Source of the DNA: Acorus gramineus
Taxonomy: Eukaryota > Streptophyta > Magnoliopsida > Acorales > Acoraceae
DNA length: 64,000 bases
Direction of reading: 5' to 3'
Assembly (NCBI GenBank): GCA_030737835.1
Contig: CM060848.1
Span: forward strand, 14,697,254-14,761,253
How positions within the stretch are numbered: the stretch's first letter is position 1; each line of letters begins with the position of its first letter. The notes under the pieces were generated by a model that was not told the origin of the DNA, ran no database searches, and was given only the letters and a program-made list of their open reading frames with translations. A program made the translations under genes and the position numbers. Shown one piece after another: positions 61,208 to 64,000 of this stretch.

Positions 61208-61486
61208 TATGTTACATTCAGTACTTTTTACAGTCTCAAATACAGTCATATATACTTCATTAGCCCTTTCACTCACCGTCTAGAGGTATATACTCATTAT
61301 AATTCTTTTACATTTTTTATAAATTATATAATTCAATTCATTATAATATAAACTTCATCTTTTATAAAATATAAATCTCGTTACATGAGATATATGATTT
61401 TTAGAAAATAAAAACTCGTGCGAACTGCGATTTACACGGTAAAATAGAAGGTGTCCAACATTTTCCGGGCTAAAAGCCCAAACACT
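61208..61486. repeat. Dispersed MITE-like repeat, family B
   Basis: Starts ATGTTACATTCAGTAC-TTTTTACAGTCTCAAATACAGTC and ends GCGATTTACACGGTAAAATAGAAGGTGTCCAACATT. The interior has the TATACTTCATTAG, TTTTTTATAAATTATATAATTC and TAAATCTCGTTACATGAGATATATGA blocks. The ends are weak inverted repeats (ATGTT...AACAT). It lies 155 bp upstream of the RFC3 start. Confidence 0.6.
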
Positions 61487-61640
61487 TGGGCCTTCACCGT
61501 GGACGGCCCACATTGAGTTAGTGAATAAGCGGACGAACTGGGAGAACTTTTTGACTCGAGGGTTTTGTTTTGCCCCCCTTTCGTCCTCTTTTTGGCGCCA
61601 TTGCAGAAGCTTCAGGAGAGAGAGAGAGAGAGCAGATCAG
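61487..61640 (+). promoter_or_regulatory. RFC3: Proximal promoter and leader of RFC3
   Basis: A short, less AT-rich segment between a family B repeat and the RFC3 ATG. TTTTTGGCGCCATTGC at ~61591-61605 contains TTTGGCGCC, close to the E2F site TTTSSCGC that drives S-phase genes. A GA run (61615-61632) sits in the leader. The E2F reading is inference from motif and gene identity. Confidence 0.45.
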
Positions 61641-63081
61641 ATGGCGGAGACGACCTCTCCCATGGAGATCGACGGTCCACAACCCTCCAATCCCAACAAA
61701 GGCAAGTCCATCTTCACAGGATCTTCATCGTCCGACGGCGGCAAGTCCTCCACGCCGTTGGTGGAGAAATACCGCCCCCAGTCCCTCGCCGACGTCGCCG
61801 CCCACCGCGACATCATCGACACCAGTCAGTTCCGATCACCCCCCCACAAATCTTCCTCTCACTCTCCACCTCCTCCCCTTCCTTCTCTCACTTTTCTTGT
61901 TTGTGAAGTTGATCGGCTGACGAACGAGAATAGGTTGCCTCATCTGCTCCTGTACGGTCCGCCCGGGACGGGGAAGACGTCGACGATCCTGGCCGTCGCT
62001 CGGAAGCTGTACGGCGCGCAGTACTCGAACATGATTCTCGAGCTCAACGCGTCTGACGATCGCGGCATCGGCGTCGTCCGTCAGCAGATTCAGGACTTTG
62101 CGAGCACCCAATCCTTCTCCTTTGGGTATTTCCTCTACAGTTTGGGTTTTGAATTTATTGTTTGATGGTTTAGTGTATGTTTCCTTTTATTTAAATTTCC
62201 TGGCATTGTGTTCAAGGAGTTGTTCGTATGGCATTATTTATCTTATGAGCTCCTTATTTTTTGGTGCCAGTGAGAATATAATGGAAAAATGTTATACTTA
62301 GTCATTCTTGTAGTCACTTTTGTAGACCGCACAATCTTTAATTTTTCTTTGAAGTATGTACTTGTCTAATGAAGTAAATACTTGAATGGATTGAATGCAT
62401 ATATTTTTATGTTTTTTTTTCGTAATAGAGTGTATACTGACATAGAAAAGTATATACGTGAGGTGACGTGGTGTTTGTGGGAGTGACTGCAGAAGTGTTC
62501 GAATGTAACAACGCCCAAATATAATAGCGCATGCTAAGGGTTCCATTAAAATTGGTTGTGTATAGCAGTATGAACACATTCATGGGCGGTGATATATTGA
62601 GAATATTTGTTTATATGTGTTATTTGAGATGTTAATTGGGTCAAGATGTACCGTGGTTGTACCTTTTTGCTTGTGGTTACTCATCGGACATAATTTTTAA
62701 GCTGTCATTCTGTTTGGTTCTTTTCCCCTTTTATAGAACGAAAGCTTCTGTGAAGTTGGTATTGTTGGACGAGGCAGATGCAATGACAAAGGATGCGCAG
62801 TTCGCGTTGCGTAGAGGTGTGTAGAACTCCTGTTTTCAATGTTTATTATTTCGTTGAACTCATTTTATGAGTGCTTTGTCGATAATAAGAGTTTTTGTTC
62901 CTCCACCTTGTTTTGGTGTAGTGATTGAGAAGTACACAAAGGGGACTCGTTTTGCTCTCATTTGCAATCATGTGAACAAGATCATCCCAGCTCTGCAATC
63001 GAGGTGCACCCGGTTTCGTTTTGCTCCTCTTGATGCATCACACATCAAGGAACGCCTCCAATATGTTATAAAATCAGAGGG
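61641..63081 (+). CDS. RFC3: Replication factor C subunit 3 (clamp loader), 5' part
   Basis: Exons seen: 61641-61824, 61909-62125, 62737-62816, 62922-63081, joined in frame for 213 codons plus 2 bases; later exons lie beyond the window. The product is a small-subunit AAA+ ATPase of the RFC complex, which loads PCNA at primer-template junctions in the nucleus. After a variable ~35-residue N-terminus come EKYRPQSLADVAAHRDIIDT (RFC box), Walker A GPPGTGKT (78-85), ELNASDDRGI (106-115), Walker B LLDEAD (143-148), the sensor-1 region CNHVNKIIPALQSRCTRFRF and the SRC arginine-finger motif (187-189). Residue-by-residue resemblance is to plant RFC3 (RFC5 of animals), normally ~350-370 residues. All four introns use GT-AG; the first is only 84 bp. 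Confidence 0.93.
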
Positions 63082-64000
63082 GTAGGCTCTTCCATTTCAT
63101 CTTCCATGTGTTTCAACGTGTGGGTGTGTCTAATTGGGAGATGTTTGGTAATTTCCCCTTACCAATTAGTATTATTACCATCTACAATTTATAAGAGAAT
63201 TATTCTTGGACAAGCTGTTTTCCTGCTTCAATTATGTAGCACACTGTATTTATTCAATGCATGTTTAAACTAAACCATTTATCTTGCATGCTCTCTTTTA
63301 CATTAAAAAAAAGCCATTTTTGAAGAAATGTTTAAAGCCTTTGTACTTGAGGACATTCTTGGTTGGGAGATAGGCACACCACACTATTCAAAGATATTCA
63401 GTGTACTAGGAACTAAGAATTTTTGTCCCACAACAACATGCTTGGCAATTGGCATGCTTTTATTTTGTTTGAATTGTTTTATATGACATTTTTCCTTGCA
63501 TTGTGCAAAGTCATTAGAGATCTAAGTTTTAAGGACATGCACATGCTGTTTATTTGGCTTATTTTCCGACTCTCCTTGGTATATGGGTATTTGTTTATTC
63601 AGTGATATAATGCGTCTGGATATTCAGTTTTTATTAACACAAGTTATTATAATATCTTAGATAGCAAAAGAACTAGTTTCATTTATAGAACAATCACATA
63701 GTGCCCTAGAATTATTGCTGTGTCAGTCATTCTTGGTCCGAGGCTTTCATGGATCATTGACACGTCACAATATCCTATATGGGTCCCTTGTTCTCGACCC
63801 CAAATGTCCATGTCTTTGTAAATGGAGTTTCATGGGATGTGCAAAATTTGAACAATCTTGTAGAAACATATTATCTTTTCTGATACATTGAGCATTAACA
63901 CTTTTTTTTAAAAAAAAGGTACACTATGCTACCATGATTCCATTAATCATAAAACCGAAGTACATTAATCTGAAATTGGGGATGTGAAGAGATAATAAGA
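63082..64000 (+). other. RFC3: RFC3 intron 4, incomplete
   Basis: Follows the exon 4 donor (GG|GTAGGC, phase 2). I see no sequence encoding the expected next RFC3 segment before the window ends, so the intron is at least 919 bp. Confidence 0.6.

Noticed and set aside
1-64000. CRISPR arrays, bacterial operons, origins and attachment sites
   Set aside because: No regular short repeat-spacer structure is present, and the genes and introns are clearly plant nuclear.

Overview
This window is plant nuclear DNA. The evidence is spliced genes with GT-AG introns, a QALGGH-type C2H2 zinc-finger protein with a plant repressor tail, a plant-type kinesin-7, plant RFC3, and AT-rich intergenic DNA full of MITE, SINE and LINE remnants. 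It is probably from a flowering plant; I cannot name the species.

Layout. 1-8058 is gene-free and repeat-rich, including a Mutator-type MITE with a perfect 9-bp target duplication. 8059-8781 (minus) is a single-exon ZFP8/GIS-type zinc-finger gene. 8782-23430 has no protein gene I can support; it holds a GC-rich foldback element, a three-arm foldback, a tRNA-derived SINE and several tandem repeats. 23431-35006 is a recent tandem duplication of about 5.8 kb. Each copy carries a distal GC-rich block, the promoter and exons 1-2 of a kinesin gene, and a piece of LINE. Copy 2 continues into the rest of the gene, so the full 23-exon kinesin-7 gene runs 33189-53908 (998 codons by my splice reconstruction) while copy 1 holds only exons 1-2. 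The kinesin introns contain a broken duplicate of the P-loop exon, LINE remnants on both strands, a TRIM/LTR-like piece, a U6 snRNA pseudogene and a perfect 31-bp inverted repeat.

53909-61640 holds a duplicated putative poly(A) region, a hAT MITE with a perfect 8-bp target duplication, a second SINE copy, and a small three-pass membrane protein gene (59522-59905) with a clear TATA box. 61641 to the end is the 5' part of RFC3, the clamp-loader subunit, cut by the window edge.

The genes belong to unrelated processes: trichome/hormone transcription control, microtubule transport, a small membrane protein of unknown role, and DNA replication. They do not form a pathway. The most interesting feature is how the kinesin locus was rebuilt: a microhomology-bounded duplication of its 5' end gives two identical promoter-plus-exon 1-2 modules, and both can splice in frame to the same downstream exons. 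A second, smaller duplication created a non-functional decoy of the ATP-binding exon.
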